A stretch of 64,000 nt of DNA from Candidatus Hodarchaeota archaeon (lineage in GTDB: Archaea; Asgardarchaeota; Heimdallarchaeia; Hodarchaeales; Hodarchaeaceae): assembly GCA_016840285.1 (NCBI GenBank), contig JAEOSR010000127.1:1-64000 (forward strand), given 5' to 3'. The notes under the pieces are model-generated. The model did no database searches and was not told where the DNA came from. It worked only from the letters and a program-made list of their open reading frames with translations. Shown piece by piece: positions 8,087 through 15,542 of the stretch. The translations under genes were made by a program, and so were the position numbers. Position 1 is the first letter of the stretch, and each line of letters begins with the position of its first letter.

Positions 8087-8965
8087 TCATTCTTTTAACT
8101 GAATATACCCAGCACTGATAGCTCGTTTTTTCCCCTCATTATAAACCGTAAAGAAGAGATCTGTTTCGCTTCCAATCTTTCTTCTGTTATTTAGAATTAA
8201 TTTAATTTCAGTTCCTGGTATTACCAGATTAGTAAATCTACAAGCAATCTCTTTCACTTTATGAGGATTTTTTCTAGCTTCCCTATTCGTAATTTCTTTC
8301 ACTGCATAAGCAAGGGTTGCTGTGCCTTGCATTATTATACCAGGAAGACCTATTTGATGAGCGAATTCTCTTGAAGTATGAATAGGAAAAGTGATTCCTG
8401 AACAACCATCATAAATATACGACCGTAAAGCATCAAGAGTAAGAGTTTCTTTCCATAACGAATTGATCACGTCTTTATCTACAGGTTTTTTGGGAATTTT
8501 GTCTTCCCCTTTTCCCCCACCAATACATTCAACCCCACGTAACATACCACCATGATATTGCGTATAAACTGGTTCATTCTTTTTATCTACTGCTTCTAAA
8601 CAGAGAATAACATGTGTGCCAGCACGATGTGGCACAATAGCAGCTATCTCTCCTTTTATTGTTATTTCATCTCCATGTTTCATGAGACGATGGATCTTCA
8701 GGTGTTCAGTGTAATGAACGATAGTCATCATTACCTCCAAGGGAAAATCATCTGTGATTAAATACTCTGGAAGGTTTTCTATTATAGGCCAGGTTGTTGC
8801 TACAGCAAACATCGGTGGAGCTACAATTCCCTCTTTCTTTTCATCATCAAAATAGTAATCATTATCATCATCGATACCTGCCGCATAATTCATTATTTCA
8901 CGCCAATTTATCTGACTTGAATACTCTTTCAAGGGGGTTCCTACAAATCTCGAATCAATTTCCAA
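8087..8965 (-). CDS. MaoC-like double hot-dog protein (acyl dehydratase family)
   Basis: 292 residues forming two hot-dog domains: N-terminal 1-140 (AAGIDDDND..., VAPPMF) and C-terminal 165-292 (CSGITFPIHTSREFA, then GLPGIIMQGTATLAYA). The second carries the His of the hydratase 2 motif, but the usual GDxNPxH reads GITFPIH, so the partner Asp is replaced by Ile. Some MaoC homologues with IWNPIHTE show the same change, so this may be a subfamily with different chemistry (a thioesterase or another lyase reaction). The window also has two acyl-CoA synthetases, so a role with CoA thioesters is likely but inferred. Confidence 0.8.
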   Translation of the reverse strand: MEIDSRFVGTPLKEYSSQINWREIMNYAAGIDDDNDYYFDDEKKEGIVAPPMFAVATTWPIIENLPEYLITDDFPLEVMMTIVHYTEHLKIHRLMKHGDEITIKGEIAAIVPHRAGTHVILCLEAVDKKNEPVYTQYHGGMLRGVECIGGGKGEDKIPKKPVDKDVINSLWKETLTLDALRSYIYDGCSGITFPIHTSREFAHQIGLPGIIMQGTATLAYAVKEITNREARKNPHKVKEIACRFTNLVIPGTEIKLILNNRRKIGSETDLFFTVYNEGKKRAISAGYIQLKE

Positions 8966-9108
8966 GTGGGATCTCCGCCAATTTTCTCAGTTATTCTTCT
9001 TTTAGTGTTTTTATTCAGTTTCCACAGGGTATTTGAGAGTTTTCCTTTTAAATGCAAAATCTAGTAATAACATCAAAGATAGAAAAATATGAATTTATCT
9101 GTTAATGT

Positions 9109-9888
9109 GTGTTCCTAATGGTTATGTTAATTCCTAATTCTCAATTTGATTCCATTCGTCACGTATTCGATTCAAATCAACATATGAGGAATATTATCGA
9201 GGCTATACCGAAGCTAACAAAAGGGGAACTTTGGATAGATAACCTAGAGAATCCTTTAATGGCGCTTTATACAATGTCTGGTATCCATTTTTTGGCAGGC
9301 ACTCCTGATCCAAATAAGATAGACAATTTCTTAACTAAGATTCCTCCAAAACAAAGTATCTTTATTCCCACCCAAAAAGAATGGGTTTTAATCCTAAAGA
9401 AGTACTTTGGAGACAAACTTGGAAATTATAATAGATTTGCTCTTTCTGCGTCTTCTTTAACCTTAAGAGATATCCGTAATCTAAAACAAGAACTACCATA
9501 TGGATTTTATGTCCGAGAAGTTGATCCTTCAATTCTAAATCAAATAAAAGACTCAATTGGGTTTTATATTCTCCTGTTTTTTGGAGACACTAAAACTTTT
9601 ATGGCTTCTGGGAAAGGATATTGTATTTTGTGTGACGATGAAGTCATTAGTATTGCTTCATCGTTAGTACCTTTTACTAAGAGTCTCGAAATCCAAGTAG
9701 ATACCATGGATTCATCAAGTTATCGAAGAAAAGGATTTGCTACACGAGTGGCCGTCGAAATCATTGAATATTGTTTAGAAACTGGGATTGAACCCCACTG
9801 GGATGCTGATAATGACATCTCACGAGATTTTGCCCTCAAACTAGGGTATTCCAATCCCCAATCCTATACTTCTTATTATTGGGTATAA
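9109..9888 (+). CDS. GNAT-family N-acetyltransferase
   Basis: 259 residues. The C-terminal ~100 residues carry the GNAT acetyl-CoA-binding element YRRKGFATRVAVEIIEYCLE, then the PHWDADNDISRDFALKLGY strand-helix typical of the family. The N-terminal 150 residues are diverged, a layout like the GNAT_acetyltr_2 (PF12746) group. The substrate is unknown. The frame begins at GTG 9109, but ATG 9118 or 9124 give more ordinary starts; there is no clear ribosome binding site. It stands alone between a divergent MaoC gene and the substrate-binding protein. Confidence 0.8.
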   Translation: MFLMVMLIPNSQFDSIRHVFDSNQHMRNIIEAIPKLTKGELWIDNLENPLMALYTMSGIHFLAGTPDPNKIDNFLTKIPPKQSIFIPTQKEWVLILKKYFGDKLGNYNRFALSASSLTLRDIRNLKQELPYGFYVREVDPSILNQIKDSIGFYILLFFGDTKTFMASGKGYCILCDDEVISIASSLVPFTKSLEIQVDTMDSSSYRRKGFATRVAVEIIEYCLETGIEPHWDADNDISRDFALKLGYSNPQSYTSYYWV

Positions 9889-10100
9889 TAAACCTTCTGG
9901 ATTGATACATGATTGTAGTTATGAAGATAAAGTATCTCCTATTTGTTTATGCAACATCTCGTCCAAGGAGTACAAAACCTTTTTGAAAGGAGATTTTAAG
10001 AAGTTGAAAATTAATATGAATTAGATTAAGTTATTCCTAAACCTGTGTTATCTTATGGATTGATTGATAAGTAAAGGATCAAGCTTAGACCGAAATAATT

Positions 10101-10108
10101 AAGGAGGA
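10101..10108 (+). promoter_or_regulatory. Strong ribosome binding site of the substrate-binding protein gene
   Basis: AAGGAGGA seven bases before the ATG at 10116 matches the 16S anti-SD closely, one of the best in the window, and fixes the start ahead of a signal peptide. Confidence 0.8.
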
Positions 10109-10115
10109 TGGTCTA

Positions 10116-12428
10116 ATGAGAAAAAGGAGATTATTAGATTTTTTAAGCATGGTTATGTTATTGGCCATTGTTATGGCTAGTAATGCATTTTCTACACCCA
10201 AATACATAATGCAAATCCACACTGATAAGTGGTCTGGGGATTGGCGACCTTATGGGGGATATGTAGATGAGATAGAGTTCATAATCTACACGGAAACAGA
10301 GACTGATCAAGCGATGATGGCACTCCAAAATGGGGATATTGATGCATATGACGAGCGCGTATTGCAAGATGACATTGCTTCACTTGTTAGTGATCCAGAT
10401 GTCGATGTGACATTTACTCCAAGCGTACGCTATCGTGCACTCACACTAAATTGTGCCCGATTCCCCACAAACATTACCGCTTTTCGTCGGGCCATGGCCT
10501 ATGGGTTTGATAAATACCGAGCTAACGTGGAATGCATTGGAGGCATAGGTATGCCACAAGATAGTTACATTCCACTGATCTCAACGGAATGGGAAGTTGA
10601 AAGCATATTAACAGAGCACTTTTATGAAGCAAATTACATTTCTGGAAATAGTTCACTTGAAAACGCTGGTTTTACCGACTTAGATGGTGATGGCTGGCGT
10701 GAATATGACAGAAACGGTAATGGGGTTTGGGATGCTAGCATTGACCTTGATGATGATGAATATGCTGACGGTGGTATCATGGAGCTCTTTGCTACAGCTG
10801 GTTACGACCCTGCTATCATCGCTTGCACAATTGCGTCAGAAGGTCTCGCAAAGATGGGCATTCGCTCTTATGTTGTCGAGATGCCATTTTCATATATCTT
10901 TGACGAATTATTAGCTGGCACTGCTTGGGTAGCATGTTGGACAGAAGGTGTACCATACGTCAATACGGTCAAATTACTTTTTGACAACTTCGCTGTTGGC
11001 GGACGATATAATATTGATCCGTATAACTATTATCACTTTACTAATGCCACAATTAGTGCTATTCTTGAAGATATGGTAGCATCATCTGACATAGATGTTG
11101 TCAAGGCAAAAGCCCGTGAAGCCAGTTTGTTACTGGCGTTTGAGCAACCACAGATTGTCTGCTACAACGACGTCAATATCGGCGCCTTCCGTAATGATAA
11201 ATTCGACGGGTTCTTCGAGTTTGCAGGTGCTGGTTGGACCAGTGGTGATAATTGGGCCTGTGCAACTAAAGTACGCCTGAAGGACTCCCTTGGCGGTCCT
11301 TATGGTGGCACATTCAAGTATTGTTTGTCAGATAATATGAACACTCTAAATCCCTATTTACAACAAACAGGCTACGACGCTACGGTCTTTCAATACATCT
11401 ATGAGACCCTGTGGAATATCGATCCTTACACATGGGATCCCATACCAGGATTGGCATATAACTGGCTTATCGAAGAAACAACAGCCAGTGGAGACATCCA
11501 AAACGGTCAGAAGTTCACATTTTATCTGTACGAGAATGAAACCTGGCATGATGGTGAACCATTCAACGCAGCTGACGTAAACCACTCCATTCATATGTGG
11601 AGGGACAGTCCCTACCATAATCCCGAAATGGGGGATATCTACAAAATAGAAATGCCTGACGGTCCTACTGGATATACCATTGAACTTTATGTAAATAAGA
11701 CAGGTTTCTTTGAGTTCGCGGATACCACACAATTCTACATTACACCTGAACACATCTGGAAAGACGTAACAAACGTTACATCCTATGCTCCATCTGAGGC
11801 AGATATGATTGGTACTGGTCCCTATTATATGGATGTTCGCGTACCTGGTGAGTATATCAGCCTTCTCCGACATGATAATTGGCGTTGGGACATCCGTGAT
11901 GTACCACTAGAAACTGAAGAAAGTACTGTAATAACAGAGACAACTGCACTCCCAGAGACTTCTGAAATACCCCCTATAATTTGTGAGAGCAATCCTCCCG
12001 AAGTTACCATTACTGGCATCGAGGATGATGGTACTTATTCAGGTACAATCACTATTGAAGTTTCTGTTAAAGATGAAAGTGTTATAGTGAAAGCTGAGAT
12101 AACCATTAAAGATGGTGACATCGATGAGACTGAAGACATTGATCTAGACCTTACTGCAGGGACATGGACTGGATCCTATGAACTTGACACCACAAACTTC
12201 CCTGATGACACCTACAGGATTACTATTCGTGTCTATGATGCATGTGAAAACGTGAAAACAATTAGACTTGATATCACCTTTGACAATGGTATTACTGAAT
12301 CAAGTTCTGAAACAGGAACAGAAGGGACTGGGGAAATACCTACTATCTCACCAGGATTTGAAAACTTTTCGGTAATTTTGAGTCTTGGAACTATTACAAT
12401 CGTTATTTGGCGTCGGAGAAGAAAATAA
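10116..12428 (+). CDS. Family 5 (oligopeptide-type) substrate-binding protein, apparently permuted, with Ig domain and C-terminal anchor
   Basis: 770 residues. A signal peptide (1-26) is followed at ~45-390 by what is normally the second half of SBP_bac_5 proteins: GGYVDEIEFIIYT, MALQNGDIDAYDE, FRRAMAYGFDKY, a Ca-binding-like DLDGDGWREYDRNGNG run, and a final FRNDKFDGF. Then at ~393-596 comes what is normally the first half: GGTFKYCLSDNMNTLNPY, YETLWNIDPYTW, ETWHDGEPFNAADV, IGTGPYYMDV and RHDNWRW. An Ig-like domain (625-725) and SPGFENF, hydrophobic stretch, RRRRK finish it, resembling PGF-CTERM-type sorting tails. It should bind peptides or sugars at the cell surface. No permease or ATPase gene is nearby. 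By eye the gene has more G/C-ending codons than its neighbours. Confidence 0.82.
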   Translation: MRKRRLLDFLSMVMLLAIVMASNAFSTPKYIMQIHTDKWSGDWRPYGGYVDEIEFIIYTETETDQAMMALQNGDIDAYDERVLQDDIASLVSDPDVDVTFTPSVRYRALTLNCARFPTNITAFRRAMAYGFDKYRANVECIGGIGMPQDSYIPLISTEWEVESILTEHFYEANYISGNSSLENAGFTDLDGDGWREYDRNGNGVWDASIDLDDDEYADGGIMELFATAGYDPAIIACTIASEGLAKMGIRSYVVEMPFSYIFDELLAGTAWVACWTEGVPYVNTVKLLFDNFAVGGRYNIDPYNYYHFTNATISAILEDMVASSDIDVVKAKAREASLLLAFEQPQIVCYNDVNIGAFRNDKFDGFFEFAGAGWTSGDNWACATKVRLKDSLGGPYGGTFKYCLSDNMNTLNPYLQQTGYDATVFQYIYETLWNIDPYTWDPIPGLAYNWLIEETTASGDIQNGQKFTFYLYENETWHDGEPFNAADVNHSIHMWRDSPYHNPEMGDIYKIEMPDGPTGYTIELYVNKTGFFEFADTTQFYITPEHIWKDVTNVTSYAPSEADMIGTGPYYMDVRVPGEYISLLRHDNWRWDIRDVPLETEESTVITETTALPETSEIPPIICESNPPEVTITGIEDDGTYSGTITIEVSVKDESVIVKAEITIKDGDIDETEDIDLDLTAGTWTGSYELDTTNFPDDTYRITIRVYDACENVKTIRLDITFDNGITESSSETGTEGTGEIPTISPGFENFSVILSLGTITIVIWRRRRK

Positions 12429-12433
12429 AATAT

Positions 12434-12456
12434 CTTCTCTTTTCCTTCCTTTTTTT
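12434..12456 (+). terminator. Pyrimidine/T-rich terminator after the substrate-binding protein
   Basis: TCTTCTCTTTTCCTTCCTTTTTT begins a few bases after the stop at 12426-12428, typical of archaeal U-tract termination. It also lies just downstream of the convergent aminotransferase stop. Confidence 0.5.
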
Positions 12457-12476
12457 ATCAATTATATCGTTATCTA

Positions 12477-13586
12477 TCAGAGCTCTTCTAATACCTCCTC
12501 AATTAGCTCTAAGCCAGCTAATAAGTAATCCTTCTTGGATCCAATACCAATTCGGATATAGTAATCCATACCGAAACAATCCCCAGCTACAATAAACACA
12601 CTTTTTTCTTCTCTTAGTTTAGTAGTTAATTCGGTTGAATTAATATTCAGGTTATATTTCAAAAAAGCAATTCCTCCAGCTCGAGGAGGGATGAATTGGA
12701 AGATGTCTGCGTGTTTTGCTACCCATTTTTCTAATAGTGTTAGATTCTCTCGTAACATTTTTCGATTACGATTTAAGACTTTCTTTCTTCTCTCATGTTG
12801 TAAAACTAATGTAGCGATACGATTGCTTAATATTCCAGCTGTAATTGATGTATAATCATGGTAGCTCCACATTTTCTCAATGCTTTGTTTGGGCCCAATT
12901 AACCATCCAATCCTTAATCCTGGCAGGGCATATGCTTTGGAAAGGCCACAGCTAATTATTGCTTTGTCGTGAAGGCCCCAAAAACTTGAGGTTTCCTCGC
13001 CATTCAATTCTGCACCACGATAAATCTCATCAGAGAAGATCAACGCATCTGTTTTCTTGGCTAGAAAAGCGATCTCCTTCATTAGCTCTTCTTCTAGTAC
13101 TGCTCCTGTTGGATTATTCGGATTACAGATAGCGATCATTTTTGTTCTTGGTGAGAGTAAAGCCTCCAGTTCTTCAATGTCTGGTTGCCAATGAAGATGT
13201 TCTTTTAGATGGAATGGTTTGATTGTTATTCCGAAAGACTGGGCAATCCCCCAAATCTGCATATAATTAGGTAACATTAGAATGAGCTCATCTTCGGGTT
13301 CCAAAGTGCTCCAGATGCCAATGAAGTTTGCCTCTGATGACCCATTCGTTACCAACACATTATCTAAGTCTGTTCCTGGGTAAAGAAGACTTATTGCCTC
13401 TCGCAATTCAATAGATCCATTTGTTTGACCATAACCAAGTCGAAGGGATAATAATTCTTGTAATTCGTCTTCAGTAAGTAGTTCAGAGAGCGTATAAGGA
13501 TGAACTCCACTTTCAGTCAAATTATACTGCACTCTATTTTCCCAGACAGATTGTCTCCTCTCTAGTTCAAAAGTTTCGATTTTCAT
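12477..13586 (-). CDS. PLP-dependent aminotransferase, class I/II (paralogue)
   Basis: 369 residues of fold-type I, similar in length and order of motifs to the gene at 5020-6111: CNPNNPTGAV, FSDEIYRGAE (pyridine-N Asp), SCGLSKAYALPGLRIGW (Schiff-base Lys and phosphate Arg), and a YIRIGIG strand with the substrate Arg. The N-terminus (ENRVQYNLTESGV) resembles capreomycidine-synthase or MalY-like relatives, so a role beyond ordinary transamination is possible. TTTGAGGAGAAATAA precedes the ATG and supports the start. It converges on the substrate-binding protein gene. The substrate is not readable. Confidence 0.88.
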   Translation of the reverse strand: MKIETFELERRQSVWENRVQYNLTESGVHPYTLSELLTEDELQELLSLRLGYGQTNGSIELREAISLLYPGTDLDNVLVTNGSSEANFIGIWSTLEPEDELILMLPNYMQIWGIAQSFGITIKPFHLKEHLHWQPDIEELEALLSPRTKMIAICNPNNPTGAVLEEELMKEIAFLAKKTDALIFSDEIYRGAELNGEETSSFWGLHDKAIISCGLSKAYALPGLRIGWLIGPKQSIEKMWSYHDYTSITAGILSNRIATLVLQHERRKKVLNRNRKMLRENLTLLEKWVAKHADIFQFIPPRAGGIAFLKYNLNINSTELTTKLREEKSVFIVAGDCFGMDYYIRIGIGSKKDYLLAGLELIEEVLEEL

Positions 13587-13716
13587 TTATTTCTCCTCAA
13601 AATTTGAGAAATTTCCCTTTTTTTCTTGTCATTGCAAAATTAATAATGCTTTTAAGAGTTAAGTATAGTATTACACAAATTAAGAATAGAATAGGTTGCC
13701 TTAGTAGGAGGTTGAT

Positions 13717-14079
13717 TTGATGGTTAAATACGACAAAGGTAGAATTCTCTTAATAATATTATTGCAATTAATGATATTTTTCAACACAAGTTCTGTAATT
13801 GGTAAACCAAATGATACTGAAGTGTCATCTCAACTCCCAGTTGACACCAATGCGCCAGATTTCAGCTTAACTGATATTGTGACAAATGAATCATTTTCTT
13901 TAACTGATTTTCAGGGTAAGGTTGTTATCCTCGACCTTTTTGCAACATGGTGTGGGCCCTGTGTCGAAGCAATTCCAAATATACGAGAAATCTACCTCTC
14001 CTATTCTGCTAATGATCTAATGATTGTATCAATTGATGTTTCAGAGGAAGATGTAGAGTTATTACGGGATTTTATCTAG
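13717..14079 (+). CDS. Thioredoxin/TlpA-like protein, N-terminal part (in-frame TAG)
   Basis: 120 codons to a TAG at 14077-14079. A signal anchor (residues 1-30) precedes a TlpA/AhpC-TSA start: APDFSLTDIVTNESFSL, then LFATWCGPCVEAIPNI with the CGPC redox pair. TAGGAGGTTGATTTG before the ATG is a good ribosome binding site. The fold is cut about two thirds through: the reading frame continues directly after the TAG with the missing strands (next entry). Either the gene carries a nonsense mutation (CAG to TAG is the simplest change), or the stop is read through, or it is an assembly error. The product alone would be an incomplete thioredoxin fold. Confidence 0.75.
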   Translation: MMVKYDKGRILLIILLQLMIFFNTSSVIGKPNDTEVSSQLPVDTNAPDFSLTDIVTNESFSLTDFQGKVVILDLFATWCGPCVEAIPNIREIYLSYSANDLMIVSIDVSEEDVELLRDFI

Positions 14080-14097
14080 GATCATGAGATAGAATGG

Positions 14098-14562
14098 TTG
14101 GTCACTCTTGATGATAATAACATTGTAAACAACAATTACGGGTCTGGATATATCCCAACATTATATGTAATCGATCAAAACCAAATAATTGCTTACTCTG
14201 AAATAGGTTTTAATTTTGGGGAAGTTCTCAACGCATTGGATCAATTAGGACTGGAGTCCACACGTCCGATTTCACCAGGTGGCTCTTTAGATAATATATC
14301 CTTCCTTGGTATCATTCCCACGATCTTTATTGGTGGAATAGGTTTTATGGTGATTTTTATAATTGGTGCTATCATATTCGGTCGTTATCAACAGAAAAAA
14401 CAAGCTGAATCATACCAAGCTCGTTATGGGGTTAACCAACAGAGATCACAACCATCCATTGGTCGAGAAAGAGCTGCTTTTAAGGTCTGTCCAAATTGCA
14501 ACCATTCATTAATGTCAAAAACAAAATTTTGCTTATACTGTGGTACAGATTTAAATCGCTAA
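14098..14562 (+). CDS. Thioredoxin-like protein, C-terminal part with membrane segment and zinc ribbon
   Basis: Same frame as the preceding ORF; the frame is open from 14080 (DHEIEWLVTLDDNN). The segment GSGYIPTLYVIDQNQII supplies the cis-Pro strand of the thioredoxin fold. One transmembrane helix follows (about TIFIGGIGFMVIFIIGAIIF), then a basic stretch and a zinc ribbon CPNC..........FCLYCGTDL at the C-terminus. The intact 281-residue product would have an outside redox domain, a single membrane pass and an inside zinc ribbon, an unusual arrangement. The ATG-like start at 14098 is probably only the first start codon after the stop. Confidence 0.65.
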   Translation: MVTLDDNNIVNNNYGSGYIPTLYVIDQNQIIAYSEIGFNFGEVLNALDQLGLESTRPISPGGSLDNISFLGIIPTIFIGGIGFMVIFIIGAIIFGRYQQKKQAESYQARYGVNQQRSQPSIGRERAAFKVCPNCNHSLMSKTKFCLYCGTDLNR

Positions 14563-14570
14563 TCTTTTTT

Positions 14571-15542
14571 CTAGGTAATAATCCCTTCATACACTGCTTT
14601 CGAGATTTGGATGTCTTGTACTGCAACGCCAGTCAAATCAGCGACTGTAATCTCCTTATCAGCTTGACGTTGGAGACTTTTGTTTGATATCATTTTACCT
14701 AACTCCACCATGTCATCTTTTGTAATCTTTCCATCTTTCATCGCATGGAAACATTCTCCTCGGGACGCAGCTTGAGGAATGCTATCAACAATCACACGAT
14801 CAGCGACACGTAAGATCTCAGACTCCAATTCCTGTTTTTCTGGCGTATCTGATCCCATTGCTGTAATATGTGTCCCTTTTTGAACCTGTTCCGTTCTTAA
14901 AAGAGGCACTTTGGACGGAGTACAAGTAACAATTAAATTACAATTATTAGTAATTTCTTCTAAGAGTAAAGTCGTTTCAATGTTAAATCCAGAATTTTCC
15001 ATATCTTGTTGATATTTTACCAGGCCTTCTTCTCTTCTACCCCACACGATCGCATCTCGACAAGTAACAACATGTTTCAGGTATTCTAGTTGCATTTTTC
15101 CTTGAATACCATACCCTATAATACCTATATGATTTATTTTCTTAGGAGCCATGTATTTTGCCACAACTGCTCCTGCTGCTGCAGTTCTCACGTTTGTTAA
15201 ATGGCCTTCATCGAGTAAGACGCATAATACCTCACCCGTTTTTTGACTAAACAATATATTAAGTCCATTAATAGAAGGAAGACCTTTTTGAGGATTATCA
15301 TAGAAACCTTGAGCAATTTTAACTACATAGTAGTCTCCACGTTTAATATAACCATATTTAATGTGACAGTCTCCAGGAGGATCCTTAAAGATCATTTCTC
15401 CTACTGGGGGAACGATAACTTCCCCTTGAGAATAAGCGACAAATCCTTCTTCAATTAGTTTGAGAGGATCTATTGTTTTCAATATTTCCATTATTTGAGA
15501 TAACCGTACAATCTTTGTCATAATAATCACAGCTTTAATCAA
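14571..15542 (-). CDS. Ornithine cyclodeaminase / mu-crystallin family dehydrogenase
   Basis: 323 residues. The family pattern is clear: GDYYVVKIAQGFYDN near residue 75, LLDEGHLTNVRTAAAGAVVAK, a Rossmann turn IGIIGYGIQGKMQ, and a late VTCTPSKVPLL strand. Members include ornithine cyclodeaminase, alanine dehydrogenase (archaeal Ala-DH), lysine cyclodeaminase, and SbnB-type opine dehydrogenases, so NAD-dependent amino- or imino-acid chemistry is expected. The start at 15542 overlaps the end of the upstream PLP gene by eight bases; an internal ATG at 15521 is the alternative. Overlap suggests joint translation and a shared pathway with that PLP enzyme. Confidence 0.85.
   Translation of the reverse strand: MIKAVIIMTKIVRLSQIMEILKTIDPLKLIEEGFVAYSQGEVIVPPVGEMIFKDPPGDCHIKYGYIKRGDYYVVKIAQGFYDNPQKGLPSINGLNILFSQKTGEVLCVLLDEGHLTNVRTAAAGAVVAKYMAPKKINHIGIIGYGIQGKMQLEYLKHVVTCRDAIVWGRREEGLVKYQQDMENSGFNIETTLLLEEITNNCNLIVTCTPSKVPLLRTEQVQKGTHITAMGSDTPEKQELESEILRVADRVIVDSIPQAASRGECFHAMKDGKITKDDMVELGKMISNKSLQRQADKEITVADLTGVAVQDIQISKAVYEGIIT

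Noticed and set aside
9920..10000. 25-codon ORF before the substrate-binding protein (MIVVMKIKYLLFVYATSRPR...)
   Set aside because: Too short, no binding site and no conservation clue; the 9889-10100 gap seems to be only leader and promoter.
12407..12595. Plus-strand frame after the substrate-binding protein
   Set aside because: It overlaps the end of that gene and the 3' end of the aminotransferase on the other strand, and shows no motif.
14077..14079. TAG as a pyrrolysine codon
   Set aside because: TAG ends several intact genes in this window, no pyl genes are seen, and the place in the thioredoxin fold has no need for pyrrolysine. A nonsense change is simpler.
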